Shown here: positions 50,257 through 58,734 of the stretch, one piece after another
Position numbering within the stretch: the first letter of the stretch is position 1
Layout of the letters: every line of letters starts with the position of its first letter
From: Entamoeba invadens IP1
Lineage: Eukaryota; Evosea; Mastigamoebida; Endamoebidae
Assembly: GCF_000330505.1 (NCBI RefSeq)
Contig: NW_004440189.1
Location: 97,572-161,571, forward strand
Direction: 5' to 3'
DNA: 64,000 nt
The notes under the pieces: model-generated
The model's database searches: none
What the model was told of the DNA's origin: nothing
What the model saw: the letters and a program-made list of their open reading frames with translations, nothing else
Translations under genes and position numbers: made by a program

Positions 50257-52923
50257 ATGACAAATATTTTAGACGTAATCCCATTCCCCATCTTCAGACT
50301 GAAGCAAACAACTTCGGCACAAATATACCAACCAATTGTACGCGCTATTTCAGCACAGTTTGGGACAATCAGTCAAAATATCACAAACACTGTCGGAGCA
50401 ATGCAAAAGTCTCGAGACCAACTTGTCACGACAACCAACGCGGACTTGGTTATTAAATCAAGTATTGAGTATTACAATAACCTCCACAACTTGAGCCAAA
50501 GAGTCGCGCTGTCCTCTATCAATGTTCAATTTTCTTGGACAGACACTGTTAAAAAGGAACAAACTTCATGCTACCTCTTCTGCTTTGAAACGGCGAATGT
50601 ATTGTATAACGTCGGCGTTGCGCACATGATTCTTGCACGTCAGAATTTTCGCACTGACCTCAAAGATGCGATAGAACATATAAAGAATGCAGCTTTCTGT
50701 TTTAGTGAAGCGTCCAATGCAGTTGTGGGTAATGAAAGAGTCGTGAATTGTTTGGATATCATGCCGGAAGCAACCAAAGCCTTGTCGTCATTTTGTATGC
50801 TCGCAGTGCAGTACATGTATTACCAAAAAGCAATTTTAGAAAGTCGATCAGAGACGATTCAAATGAAGTTGGCGTCTGGTGTCTACAAGGTAGCTGTTGT
50901 TATGAAAGACACAACTAAAGCTGCCAAACAGTGTATACCCCACCATATATATGCTTCTTCCATGGCGTTTGAAAAGTTGTGTGTTGCTGATGTTCAGCGA
51001 CACATTGCTGCAGTTGACGCAAAAGAAAATTTAAAGTATGGGGAGCAGATATCACGAATGATGTGGGCCATTGATAATATAGACGCCGCATCAAGAACTA
51101 AAGACCTTCCAAAGGAATTCAAAGGTACTTTTGACACTGTTTTAAAGACCTTTAAGGCTGAGTTGACCCAAATGCAAAAGGACAATGACGAGGTGTATAT
51201 GCAGAACATCCCAGAAGCAGCGTCGTTGGAATACCCAGAAGCAACTGTTCTTGCGAAAGAACAAGCTTTCCAATTTGAAGGAGAAAACCCTTTCAAAGAG
51301 TTATTGCCATTAAAGATTCGAGCTGCTTACAATCAATATATGGCCAAAGCGAAAAAGGTGATTGACGATACTAAACTTACTACACCAGCGTCTACTAAAG
51401 CGGGTGAAGACTATCTTGAAAGAATCAAGTTGAAAGAAGTCATTGAAATTGTGAAGAACCCCCAACGAATACCATCAGACGTCGAGAAGTTTGCCACTGA
51501 ATTTGGGAACTTGAAACAGTTCGACAAATTGCAAGAAAGTATGGAAATGATGAATAAATCGACTCAGAAAAACGACGACTTGATTGCGGAAATTAAACAC
51601 CGACTTGATGAAGAGGCTTTGAAGGATAATGATGGTATTGTGAAGTACAGAAATTATTGGACAATCAATCTTGCTTCCAATCAACACTCTTTGATTGCGA
51701 AAATCAGAGAAGTCGACAACTTGGTTTCACAGTCTAAAAGAAGTGATGTGGAGACGTCAAGTAAAATGAAACTGAATGCAGATATTCTCAACATTATTCA
51801 AAGAGGAAAGGAAGGTGTTGCTCAGTTCTTCCCAACTAAAGAAGAAACAGAAAGAGCAATGCCCATAATTGTTAGAATGGAAGAACTGAAAGGGGAGTGG
51901 GAACAACTCATCATTGATCGAAACGACTTGTTACAAACATTGTTATGTGGTGCTGAGGCTCAAGAAAGCAATTTAATTGACGAGTTGAATAAGACCTCCA
52001 ACCAAGAAGGCGTTGTTAACAATTACAGCGAACAACTCAAAACACTTGTCGCTCAAATGCAAAAGTCATTTGATTTACAAACAGAATTACTTGGTAAAAT
52101 CACTTCAGAACACGCAGAATTGCAACTTGTGTTGGGTGAAAAAGTAGTCGAACTTAATGTCAACATTGACAAGATTCACAGTGCTATGAAAGCGGCTGGA
52201 GAAATAAGAGACGAAGTCTCGTCATCTATTTCCAATCACTCTTTTGTCCTTCAAAAGTTGATTGAGTTAAAACAAGAAGTGTTCACATTCTGTGAAAGAC
52301 ACGCGTTTGACGTCGACGATTTACTTAAGAAGCTCCAATCGGCAAATGTACAACCTCAACAACCAAACGTACCTACAAAACAATTGCCACCACTTCCACC
52401 TAAACAACCTGCTGTTCAACCACAATATCAACAACCACAATACCCTCCACAACAATACCCTCAATATTCCCAACCCCAACAACGACAACAACAACCTTAT
52501 CAACAACCAATGACCGCTTCAAGTTATCAACAGTGCCCCCAGAGAAACTACGCCTCTCAACCACAACAACAACAATTCACTCAATCACAAAGACAATACC
52601 CACAACAACAGGTTTATGGGCAGCAACAATATGCACAACAACAGTATACACAACAATCCCAATTTATTCAATCACAGTACCAACAAAGACCAACTCAATA
52701 TCAACAGCCTTATGCACAATACAAACAACCACAACAACCCCAACAACAAATGCAACAGTCGTATAACCCTTATGTGAAGTCAACTCAACAAGGTGGTAGT
52801 CAGCAATACCCAATGTCACCATATGGAACAAGTCAACAACAACAGTTTGCACAACAAATGCAACAACAAAAGCAGCAAGGCAAGCCCGCGTATGCAAATC
52901 CATATGTAAACCCATACAAATAA
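50257..52923 (+). CDS. BRO1-domain protein (ALIX/EhADH-like) with a Gln/Pro-rich tail
   Basis: Single exon, 888 residues. Residues 1-360 form a BRO1 domain (FPIFRLKQTTSAQIYQPIV, then FCFETANVLYNVGVAHMILA, YMYYQKAILESRSETIQMKL), which in ALIX/Bro1 binds the ESCRT-III subunit Snf7/CHMP4. Residues 370-690 are long helices like the V domain (AMPIIVRMEELKGEWEQLI). From about 700 the tail is Pro/Gln-rich (QYPPQQYPQYSQPQQ), ending ANPYVNPYK. Such tails bind SH3 and similar domains. Entamoeba EhADH, part of the EhCPADH surface complex, is also a BRO1 protein; whether this is its orthologue or another family member cannot be told. Role in endosomal sorting inferred. Confidence 0.88.
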   Translation: MTNILDVIPFPIFRLKQTTSAQIYQPIVRAISAQFGTISQNITNTVGAMQKSRDQLVTTTNADLVIKSSIEYYNNLHNLSQRVALSSINVQFSWTDTVKKEQTSCYLFCFETANVLYNVGVAHMILARQNFRTDLKDAIEHIKNAAFCFSEASNAVVGNERVVNCLDIMPEATKALSSFCMLAVQYMYYQKAILESRSETIQMKLASGVYKVAVVMKDTTKAAKQCIPHHIYASSMAFEKLCVADVQRHIAAVDAKENLKYGEQISRMMWAIDNIDAASRTKDLPKEFKGTFDTVLKTFKAELTQMQKDNDEVYMQNIPEAASLEYPEATVLAKEQAFQFEGENPFKELLPLKIRAAYNQYMAKAKKVIDDTKLTTPASTKAGEDYLERIKLKEVIEIVKNPQRIPSDVEKFATEFGNLKQFDKLQESMEMMNKSTQKNDDLIAEIKHRLDEEALKDNDGIVKYRNYWTINLASNQHSLIAKIREVDNLVSQSKRSDVETSSKMKLNADILNIIQRGKEGVAQFFPTKEETERAMPIIVRMEELKGEWEQLIIDRNDLLQTLLCGAEAQESNLIDELNKTSNQEGVVNNYSEQLKTLVAQMQKSFDLQTELLGKITSEHAELQLVLGEKVVELNVNIDKIHSAMKAAGEIRDEVSSSISNHSFVLQKLIELKQEVFTFCERHAFDVDDLLKKLQSANVQPQQPNVPTKQLPPLPPKQPAVQPQYQQPQYPPQQYPQYSQPQQRQQQPYQQPMTASSYQQCPQRNYASQPQQQQFTQSQRQYPQQQVYGQQQYAQQQYTQQSQFIQSQYQQRPTQYQQPYAQYKQPQQPQQQMQQSYNPYVKSTQQGGSQQYPMSPYGTSQQQQFAQQMQQQKQQGKPAYANPYVNPYK
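52360..52915 (+). repeat. CAA/CCA-rich coding repeat (Gln/Pro tail)
   Basis: Trinucleotide-rich region encoding the Gln/Pro/Tyr tail of the BRO1 protein. It generates misleading open frames on both strands (Thr-rich, Asn/His-rich, Val/Leu-rich). Confidence 0.8.
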
Positions 52924-53001
52924 TTTGTTATCCCTTTCTTTTGTTTCATTTTATGGTTTGATCTCCAAATTCAAAAGAAAAGTTTGTCCCAAAAATATCA
53001 A

Positions 53002-53142
53002 AAAACCAAGTGACGTGCAGTGGAAGTATCGGAGGACAAAGTGACTTTCGCACTCGAGGTGCTTACGTTCATAGCAGTCGTTGTCATCGTTGCATACCAC
53101 ATGATTCCAAACAACCCCAAAAATAATGAAAAAACTAAGTGA
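53002..53142 (+). CDS. Possible small membrane-protein exon
   Basis: A 140-nt island with exon-like composition stands out in A/T-rich spacer. In the frame ending TGA at 53140-53142 it reads VEVSEDKVTFALEVLTF, then IAVVVIVAYHMIPNNPKNNE, a good single membrane segment with a polar C-terminus. No ATG lies in this frame; TGA occurs at 53011. The next frame just upstream reads KPSDVQWKYRRTK, a basic stretch that would suit the cytoplasmic side of such a protein. An unseen intron, a non-standard splice or a one-base sequence error could join them. The family is not recognised. Confidence 0.35.
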
Positions 53143-54272
53143 GTCATTTATTTCATTCTAGGTTTTTTTAATATACTTTGACGCCTCCAATCTATAAATC
53201 GCATTTGTAAGTTACAATTTCTTTGTTTGATTTAATTTATATTGTATAAAAATTTTAAACAATTGTATTTTTCAAGTTCATTTATTAATTGAGGATATTA
53301 TTTATTGTTTTATATCATTTCCCTGATTTGGTCGTGTATATTTGTAAATAAATAGATTTCTAATCAATTGGAAAATATAATAATAAACTTCAGCTATTTC
53401 TTTTTTTTAATTATATAAACGTTAATATATTTATTCTTAAATGCGCTACTATTTGTCTTTTTAAGTTTATAGTTAATTTATTATTAAATTAACCTATATT
53501 ATTATTATTTCTATTTGTTTTTATAATTATATTAAGATTTTTGTATTATTCATTTAATAACTACCATAAATGAATAGTTCTTTTCTAATATATATAATTA
53601 TAAAAACATGAAAACAATTAAAAAAATCAGACATAACAACTATAATTAGATTAACCACAATTTAAAAAGAATTGTTTATTTTTTTTTGGAGTTAATCAAT
53701 ATTTTGTTTTTTTTGGTAAAAAAAAGTAATTATTTGCATCATTATTAGTTACAAAACAATATAAATATAATATCATATAGATATAATAATTTACTAATAA
53801 AATTATATATTTCAAATACCATCTAATAAACCAATAATATTTTATTTCAATGATAGCAATTTATAAAAATTAGTTAAAAAGCAGATTTGCCTTTAGAAAT
53901 TTTTAAAAAAACCAGAAGTATTTGATTTATTTAGAAACACCGACTCTTACAAATATACCTGATAATACTTTTTTGATTTTGATGTAAATAACATTAAATA
54001 ATCGGGCTATTAGTAAAATAAAAAAAACAAATAGTATTTGAAAACAGTTGAATTATTAATAAAAAAAGTAAAAAGTTCTTTATTCCCACAAGTGAGTTTC
54101 GAAATATTCAATTAATTTAATTTGTTGATTGTTTAATAAAAGTTACTAAACACTTAATAAAATAATAATTTGTAAATAACAAATTATACTGAAATAACTA
54201 AAGAAAGAGTTGAAAAAAATTGTCTGTTTTACGACTCAAAAATGCCAGGAACTTTGAAACTCATCCGATAAA
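53143..54272. other. Long AT-rich intergenic region
   Basis: About 1.1 kb of very A/T-rich DNA with no open frame, RNA gene or long repeat that I can see. The START gene promoter is at the right end (GGAACTTTGAAACTC about 30 nt before the ATG). Confidence 0.6.
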
Positions 54273-55076
54273 ATGACCGAATGGATGGTGAAGCTCTATG
54301 GTGACGTATACACGTTAACACACAACCAGGACTTCCCCGTCCCAAATAAAGACTTTTTCTTTGATTTCAAGAAGGTTTTGGATGATGATGAAGGATGGAA
54401 TGTGTCTGAAGACAAAAACGGGACAACTGTTTTATTCAGAGATGTTTGTTTTCTTTTGTTTTTAAGTCTTACAATTTCTTGTACTTAACAAAAGGCGTCT
54501 AATGAAGAAACTCTCCAAATCAAACTTCGCTCGACTGCTTTAAAAGATATTCCCGCAGAAGTTATTCACGACGTCCTTCAAGATCCAGAATATCGTGCGA
54601 CATGGGATGAGTCGATGAAAGAACAGAAGTTGGTCGAACAAATTGACGAAAACACGGAGATTGGGTATTACAGTGTTAAAATGCCACTCACCATTGCCAA
54701 TCGTGATTGGGTGAATATGCGTTCGTGGTGGTTTGATGAGAAGAAGGGGATCTACATCATCACCAATCATTCCGTCGACCACCCCAAATGTGGTGAAGTG
54801 TCTGGGTTCGTACGAGCGAAAAGTTTGAAGACGGGGTATATCGTCGAAAAGACACCAGAAGGTACTAAGCTTTCATTCTTCAGTTGGAACTCATGGAATG
54901 GATGGATTCCAAATTGGGTAGTTAACAAATGCTCGAAGTATATGATAGCTGATATCATCCAACAACTCAGAGACGCTGCAACAAAGTACCCCGAGTGGAA
55001 GAAGACTCATCATCCCGAAGAGAGATATTGGATGAAGAAAGGTGAAGTGATGGTGAAGAGCGAGAAAGAGGAATAA
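54273..55076 (+). CDS. START-domain lipid-binding protein, two exons
   Basis: Exons 54273-54443 and 54495-55076 give 250 residues across a 51-nt intron (GTTTGT...AAAAG), phase 0. Almost the whole protein is one START domain: IKLRSTALKDIPAEVIHDVL, then DPEYRATWDESM, EIGYYSVKMPLTIANRDWV, HSVDHPKCGEVSGFVRA, SWNGWIPNWVVNKCSKYMIA. These follow the usual START order ('vxxvLxDxeyrxxWDe', 'YxxxkxPxxxxxRDxV', 'G.iPxxlvN'). START proteins hold a single lipid in a pocket and carry or sense it. No membrane anchor or extra domain is present, so a soluble phospholipid carrier (PCTP-like) is likely. The ligand is unknown. Confidence 0.88.
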
Positions 55077-55146
55077 ATTTATTTTGGCATTTTTGTGGGT
55101 TGTGAAGCGAACATTTCTATTCCATAACACTAAAAACAATAGTGGA

Positions 55147-56376
55147 TTATATGGTAAAGACAACATCACAGCACGAGTGATAGGAACGAAATATGACACC
55201 TTCAACAGCACCCTCCCCAAATATACGGCACTCATAACGCCCTACTAGTAAATGTGAAATGTCAAGTTGAACAGATGAGTTGTTGGAAGACCACCCATTC
55301 ACTACGGGGCTACTGTTAGGAATACTTTTCGATGTTGGATAGATACCTGCCCAGAACTGCTCTTTGTCGGGAACCTCAACTAAAACGCATTTCTTACCCA
55401 ACGAAACAGATACGGTGAGAAGTGCTTCGATTGGTTTGCCAACAAAAACTAATGCCTCTTTCATGAAGAACCCATTTTCCCTTTTCAAAAAGAGTTTCAC
55501 TGTGTATTTCCCACGAACAACGGATTCAAAGTGAATGGAACCAACATTGGTCTTGCACTCGGACTTCTTTATGAAGGCCGTGGTGGTCGTCTCGTGGGCA
55601 TCAAAAAGACCAACCCAACTCCCAGACGTGAGCATACCTTCTGGAATGTAATAACACACCTCCACACTATTATTAATCACTCGACAGTCTAATGAAGGCT
55701 CTATTCTTTCTTCATCTACAGACCCCCTTACTATTTGTAAATTGGAAAATGCGGAGTTGTCACTTGTGTAGTCTTCAATGACGTGGATCAAATCCTTTGA
55801 TTTTTTACTGGGGACTTCCACAGGAACGGGGATTTTATCTGGTTGAATTTCGTCAGTCTTTTCAAGTTGTTTTTCTAAGGGAAGTTGCTGAGGAGGCAGT
55901 ACTAGTGGTGCCAACTCTTTATGAAGTACCAGAACGTCGTCTTGTTTATTTTCTGTGGGTTGTTGTGTCTGTTCCTTCTCCGAATTCATTTCCTTTTTGA
56001 GTTGGATTTCGTTTTCTCTGATTTGAGAAACCGTTTTGTTCTGTTGGGTTGAGTTGATCGACTCATCCTTCTTCTCTAAGTTTGTTGGCTCACTTTTTGC
56101 ACTTTGTGGAGATGGCGACTTCTTTAAATTTGAACTGATCTCATCCAAAAAGTTGTCTATGCTTTTCCCCACTTTACTAATTGTTTCGTTGAAACTGTCA
56201 AGCACATTTTTCTTAGTGGACACCTTTGGTGGTTGTCGGTCTTTGATGTACATTAACTCGTTCACAGTTCGAAGGACATCATACGAGTACTTCTGAAAGG
56301 TGAGCTTGATGATACTTTTGTCGATTGTTGGAAACGACTGGTTTAAGAACAATAAATTTGATTTTCTCTCTTCCAT
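55147..56376 (-). CDS. CUE-like plus beta-sandwich (SKICH-like) protein
   Basis: Single exon, 409 residues. Residues 8-45 (LNQSFPTIDKSIIKLTFQK, then YSYDVLRTVNELM) fit a CUE-type ubiquitin-binding helix bundle ('FPxxxxxxI...VxxtinxLL'). A long Gln/Pro/Lys linker follows. About residues 235-405 hold two beta-rich repeats: VCYYIPEGMLTSGSWVGLFD with GKYTVKLFLK, and VSLGKKCVLVEVPDKEQFWAGIYP with GRYECRIFG. The 'SWVGLF' and 'FWAGIYP' strings at the same place in each repeat recall SKICH/Ig-like folds. The function is unknown; ubiquitin binding at a membrane is a possible reading. It is convergent with the START gene. Confidence 0.55.
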   Translation of the reverse strand: MEERKSNLLFLNQSFPTIDKSIIKLTFQKYSYDVLRTVNELMYIKDRQPPKVSTKKNVLDSFNETISKVGKSIDNFLDEISSNLKKSPSPQSAKSEPTNLEKKDESINSTQQNKTVSQIRENEIQLKKEMNSEKEQTQQPTENKQDDVLVLHKELAPLVLPPQQLPLEKQLEKTDEIQPDKIPVPVEVPSKKSKDLIHVIEDYTSDNSAFSNLQIVRGSVDEERIEPSLDCRVINNSVEVCYYIPEGMLTSGSWVGLFDAHETTTTAFIKKSECKTNVGSIHFESVVRGKYTVKLFLKRENGFFMKEALVFVGKPIEALLTVSVSLGKKCVLVEVPDKEQFWAGIYPTSKSIPNSSPVVNGWSSNNSSVQLDISHLLVGRYECRIFGEGAVEGVIFRSYHSCCDVVFTI

Positions 56377-56878
56377 CGTTGTGTTGAGTGTGGTTTATTT
56401 GTTTCATCGTCGTTTAAGACTCCACTTTGCTTGTGGTGTGGATAAAACACTGACTTTCCTTGTTCAATACATACTTGGTCAAACTAGAAAGTATTATTAA
56501 TTTACTATATACATTTTCATTCGAATTGGATTTAGTCAATCAATTGTATAATTTGAATTCTTTGACTTTTTTTGCTCTGAATTATTTGAACGAGATATAT
56601 AACGTTATTATAACTTTTTTTGTTATGGAATATACTCTCTGACTTTTAAATCAATCAAATTCTGATTCAAAACAACAGAAACACAGTGAGAAGTCAAGCA
56701 AAAAAGTCGTTCAATATGACAAAACGTTTCATTGGGTATTTCAAAATCAAGGTGCGATACTGTCATATCGCAATTAAGCACTCAATTTATTCTTTTTAGA
56801 AAGGTAATCAATAAGAAGAATAAATAAACTATTAACAAATTATAAAAATAATAAATTAAAAAATTACTAAATAAGTTA
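56377..56878. other. AT-rich intergenic region between divergent genes
   Basis: About 500 nt; no supported gene. The frames at 56300-56642 are T-rich and overlap each other. Confidence 0.55.
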
Positions 56879-58531
56879 ATGAGCTTCCAAAGTTTGTTTA
56901 TCAGCACACTCGACGATTACACTCAACCACTTTCCTCTCCAATAGCAAAGGACATTCAAATGCCCTCCCTCGAACAATTTGAGAAGTTTGACCTGCCTCA
57001 ATTGAAAAACATATTTCTAGTGGAGCTACAAAAGATGTCAGAGTCGGGTGAAATTGGTCTTCCCTCGTTCAACTTTTTCATGAAGACACTGGGAGAGGAC
57101 AGATGGTGTTTTCTCGTCATTAATTATGTCACATCAAGACATATTGAGGAACAACACCTTTTTGTACCTTTATGCTACAACGCAAAGGAATCTTTGACAA
57201 CCACACAAATGGAGAATTTGATTCCAAAGGTCATCACAGACTTTAAACTACCATTCTATGGCAATTCATTTGTCGGAGTTGAAGGCAATTTAGTTGATGG
57301 ATTGTTTAGAGTCGACACGCAACTTCGATGCTTTGGAAAAGCATTTTTCAGACCACTTCTAACACCGCAATGCTCATCCAAATTGTTTGGGTTTTATAAA
57401 GAGATGGTCACGTTCACGAAAAAGATCAACACCCTATTTGACAACAAAAACACCATCGAAAAGGTTTTGGGAAAAATCCCAATTGTGATCGACCCCAAAA
57501 CAGGGTTTCTCAAGAAATTTACGATGGGGAAGTGGATCCTTAATTTCTCAATTTTAGAATTTATTGTGTCACACCAAGAAGAGCTTCAAAAACGGTTGAA
57601 AACTTCACACAGTGACATATTTATCAATGTCACAAATGTATATAAAGTTATGTTGCCTGTGTTAATTTGCCTCAAAGAACTGAAAGAAGTGGACCATTTG
57701 AGTGATGTCTTATATCAAATATTTACGATGTGCAAACAAATTCGGATGCAAGAATATATCGACGACCCTTTGATTGATGATGTGAAAACAATGTTATTAA
57801 AATTGGTAACTGTGTACGAGAGGAATGTTCTTGCAGTTCAAAACAGTTATTTTAATAAGGTCTTGTTTTTTACCCCTCGATTTAAAAACATACAGATATA
57901 TGGAGAGGAAGAAAATGCGAAATTGATGAAATACTTAGAGAAAGAAAATGTGAGTAAAATGGAGTTGGACTTGTACATGAGCTTAAAAGTCCCAACAAAG
58001 AAGCCTGCGGAGTTTTGGAGAGCACATGTTTTAGACTTACCAAAATTGTGTGGGTTGGCAAAGAACTATTATAGTGTGAAAGCAAGGTGTCGCATCAAGA
58101 AGGATTGTATGAAAACGGTGAGTGAGATGTGTGAACGTAAAGTGCCATATGATGTCATTAAAAATATAGTTGTTGTTAGGAACAATGTGAATGTCATCCG
58201 AAACGTATTGGTTCAAAGAAAAACAGACAACGACTTCAGAAAAGTGTGTGAATTTTGCGATTCGGAAAATGAAACCCCCGTCGCAGTGGCATTACCAAAC
58301 ATTAAAGAAGAGTTTCTGGATACCGAATCTTCTAAACAACAATACGCCGATCCAGAACTTCAATCACCATATATGAAACCATCACAAACCTTTCCACAAT
58401 TTGACTATAACAACCCATACGCTTACTCGTATTATCCACAACCAGACACAAATCCACAGTCCAGCAACCAACAAAGTGAACCACTCGCTTATCCACAACA
58501 AACAACACAACACATACAAACACCGTATTAA
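56879..58531 (+). CDS. hAT-transposase-derived protein, probably domesticated
   Basis: Single exon, 550 residues, no stop or frameshift. The order of motifs follows hAT transposases: CFLVINYVTSRHIEEQHLFV (compare 'ltxDxWTSxxxxgyl'), FVGVEGNLVDGLF (compare 'ivtDNaxN'), LRCFGKAFFRPL (compare 'xRCxaHxlnL'), FTMGKWILNFSILEFIV (compare 'TRWnStyxML'), FFTPRFKNIQIYGEEE (compare 'LDPRFKxl') and the hATC dimerisation block VPTKKPAEFWRAHVLDLPKL, CGLAKNYYSV. The first two catalytic Asp positions read Asn82 and Glu135, so cutting activity is unlikely. There is no BED finger. The C-terminal 90 residues are Gln/Pro/Tyr-rich. No terminal repeats flank it. The domesticated status is inferred. Confidence 0.65.
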   Translation: MSFQSLFISTLDDYTQPLSSPIAKDIQMPSLEQFEKFDLPQLKNIFLVELQKMSESGEIGLPSFNFFMKTLGEDRWCFLVINYVTSRHIEEQHLFVPLCYNAKESLTTTQMENLIPKVITDFKLPFYGNSFVGVEGNLVDGLFRVDTQLRCFGKAFFRPLLTPQCSSKLFGFYKEMVTFTKKINTLFDNKNTIEKVLGKIPIVIDPKTGFLKKFTMGKWILNFSILEFIVSHQEELQKRLKTSHSDIFINVTNVYKVMLPVLICLKELKEVDHLSDVLYQIFTMCKQIRMQEYIDDPLIDDVKTMLLKLVTVYERNVLAVQNSYFNKVLFFTPRFKNIQIYGEEENAKLMKYLEKENVSKMELDLYMSLKVPTKKPAEFWRAHVLDLPKLCGLAKNYYSVKARCRIKKDCMKTVSEMCERKVPYDVIKNIVVVRNNVNVIRNVLVQRKTDNDFRKVCEFCDSENETPVAVALPNIKEEFLDTESSKQQYADPELQSPYMKPSQTFPQFDYNNPYAYSYYPQPDTNPQSSNQQSEPLAYPQQTTQHIQTPY

Positions 58532-58734
58532 TTCCAAGATTTTATGAATAAACATTCAGAATGGTAAGTATTGTTTGTAGTGGCTTTTGTGTGCGTGTTT
58601 ACGTTATTGTGTTGTTTTAACACCAGCTAATGTATTTCAAAGATATTTAAGCAGCATCTAGTTCTAAAATAGAACCAACATTTTATAGTAAAAAAAACTA
58701 TTAAAAATACCAATGACAATTGAATGGACTGAAC

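Noticed and set aside
52292..52915. Several open frames on both strands within the Gln/Pro repeat
   Set aside because: They are shifted readings of CAA/CCA repeats of the BRO1 gene, with monotonous composition.
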